A stretch of DNA of 5,713 nt from Chloroflexota bacterium (lineage in GTDB: Bacteria; Chloroflexota; Dehalococcoidia; Lucifugimonadales; CATQGZ01), in contig JAQBTI010000158.1 of NCBI GenBank assembly GCA_027624995.1, positions 1-5,713 on the forward strand, written 5' to 3'. Both the position numbers and the translations under genes were made by a program. The notes under the pieces are model-generated. The model saw only the letters and a list, made by a program, of their open reading frames with translations. It ran no database searches and had not been told where the DNA came from. Shown here one piece after another: positions 5,499 through 5,713 of this stretch. Positions within the stretch are counted from its first letter, which is position 1. Every line of letters begins with the position of its first letter.

Positions 5499-5713
5499 GG
5501 TGATCCTCCTGTGTATGAGAATTGGTGCCCCGGCTCTGCTTCCGGCTTACCATTTACTAGGCTCACTGTATAGACGAGTGGCGCGCCCGAAAGGTTCCAC
5601 GAGTTAGTGCCTGTAGTTGAAGGCCTACTGCGATTAGCGTGACTAGCCGGTGAAGGACAGGCCGGAACCGTGACCTCTGTCGTGAGCGGCAATAGTCAGT
5701 TGGACCAACGGCG
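5499..5713. other. Upstream region of the SIMPL gene, no gene recognised
   Basis: Apart from the SIMPL ribosome site, this 215-bp stretch shows no convincing gene, RNA or promoter. TATACA on the minus strand (5572-5567) could be a -10 box, but no fitting -35 is found at 16-18 bp. Short minus-strand frames enter from the right edge and stop here; they could be the tail of an upstream gene but match nothing I recognise. A small palindrome, GTTGG-A-CCAAC, lies at 5699-5709. Confidence 0.5.
5505..5510 (-). promoter_or_regulatory. Strong Shine-Dalgarno site of the SIMPL gene
   Basis: AGGAGG sits 6 nt before ATG 5498, a consensus ribosome-binding site that fixes the start. Confidence 0.85.

Noticed and set aside
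5567..5572. TATACA as -10 box of a SIMPL promoter
   Set aside because: No -35-like hexamer occurs 16-18 bp upstream; too weak to call.
5495..5692. 65-codon minus-strand frame overlapping the SIMPL start
   Set aside because: It needs a TTG start without a ribosome site, overlaps the well-supported SIMPL ATG and looks like no known protein.

Overview
The window holds part of a GC-rich bacterial chromosome in which every recognisable gene is read from the minus strand, so transcription runs from high to low coordinates. In that order: a SIMPL/DUF541 lipoprotein gene (5498-4611), an intrinsic-terminator-like hairpin (about 4584-4554), and then a tightly packed run of six genes. These are dcd (4477-3902), ribD (3870-2746), ribE (2745-2158), ribBA (2126-906), ribH (909-436) and a MeaB/ArgK-type GTPase (from about 392, running off the left edge). 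No mobile element, CRISPR array, tRNA or rRNA was found.

Four consecutive genes encode the riboflavin core pathway. RibBA makes both branch substrates: its GTP cyclohydrolase II half opens GTP, and its DHBP synthase half converts ribulose 5-phosphate to 3,4-dihydroxy-2-butanone 4-phosphate (DHBP). RibD deaminates and reduces the pyrimidine. RibH joins DHBP to the dephosphorylated pyrimidine to give lumazine, and RibE dismutates lumazine to riboflavin. The pyrimidine phosphatase and the FMN/FAD synthase (RibF) are not in the window. dcd, for dUMP/dTTP precursor supply, leads the run. The gaps are 31 bp (dcd-ribD), 0 bp (ribD-ribE) and 31 bp (ribE-ribBA), with a 4-bp overlap at ribBA-ribH, so the run is probably one operon. 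The leader before dcd is too short for an FMN riboswitch and none is present elsewhere.

The organism is most likely a Chloroflexota (Dehalococcoidia/SAR202-like) or actinobacterial-type bacterium. This is inferred from the high GC, the frequent GTG starts, the actinobacterial-like Dcd and the general flavour of the RibD and MeaB sequences; the phylum is not proven.

The region is mainly ordinary housekeeping DNA and I see no new system. Items worth a second look are a His-to-Gln change in the RibB active-site 'GHTEA' motif, a Lys-to-Thr change at the phosphate-binding position of RibH, and a puzzling start of the meaB-like gene (TTG start or frameshift). The dcd-rib-meaB linkage without an FMN riboswitch is also of some interest.
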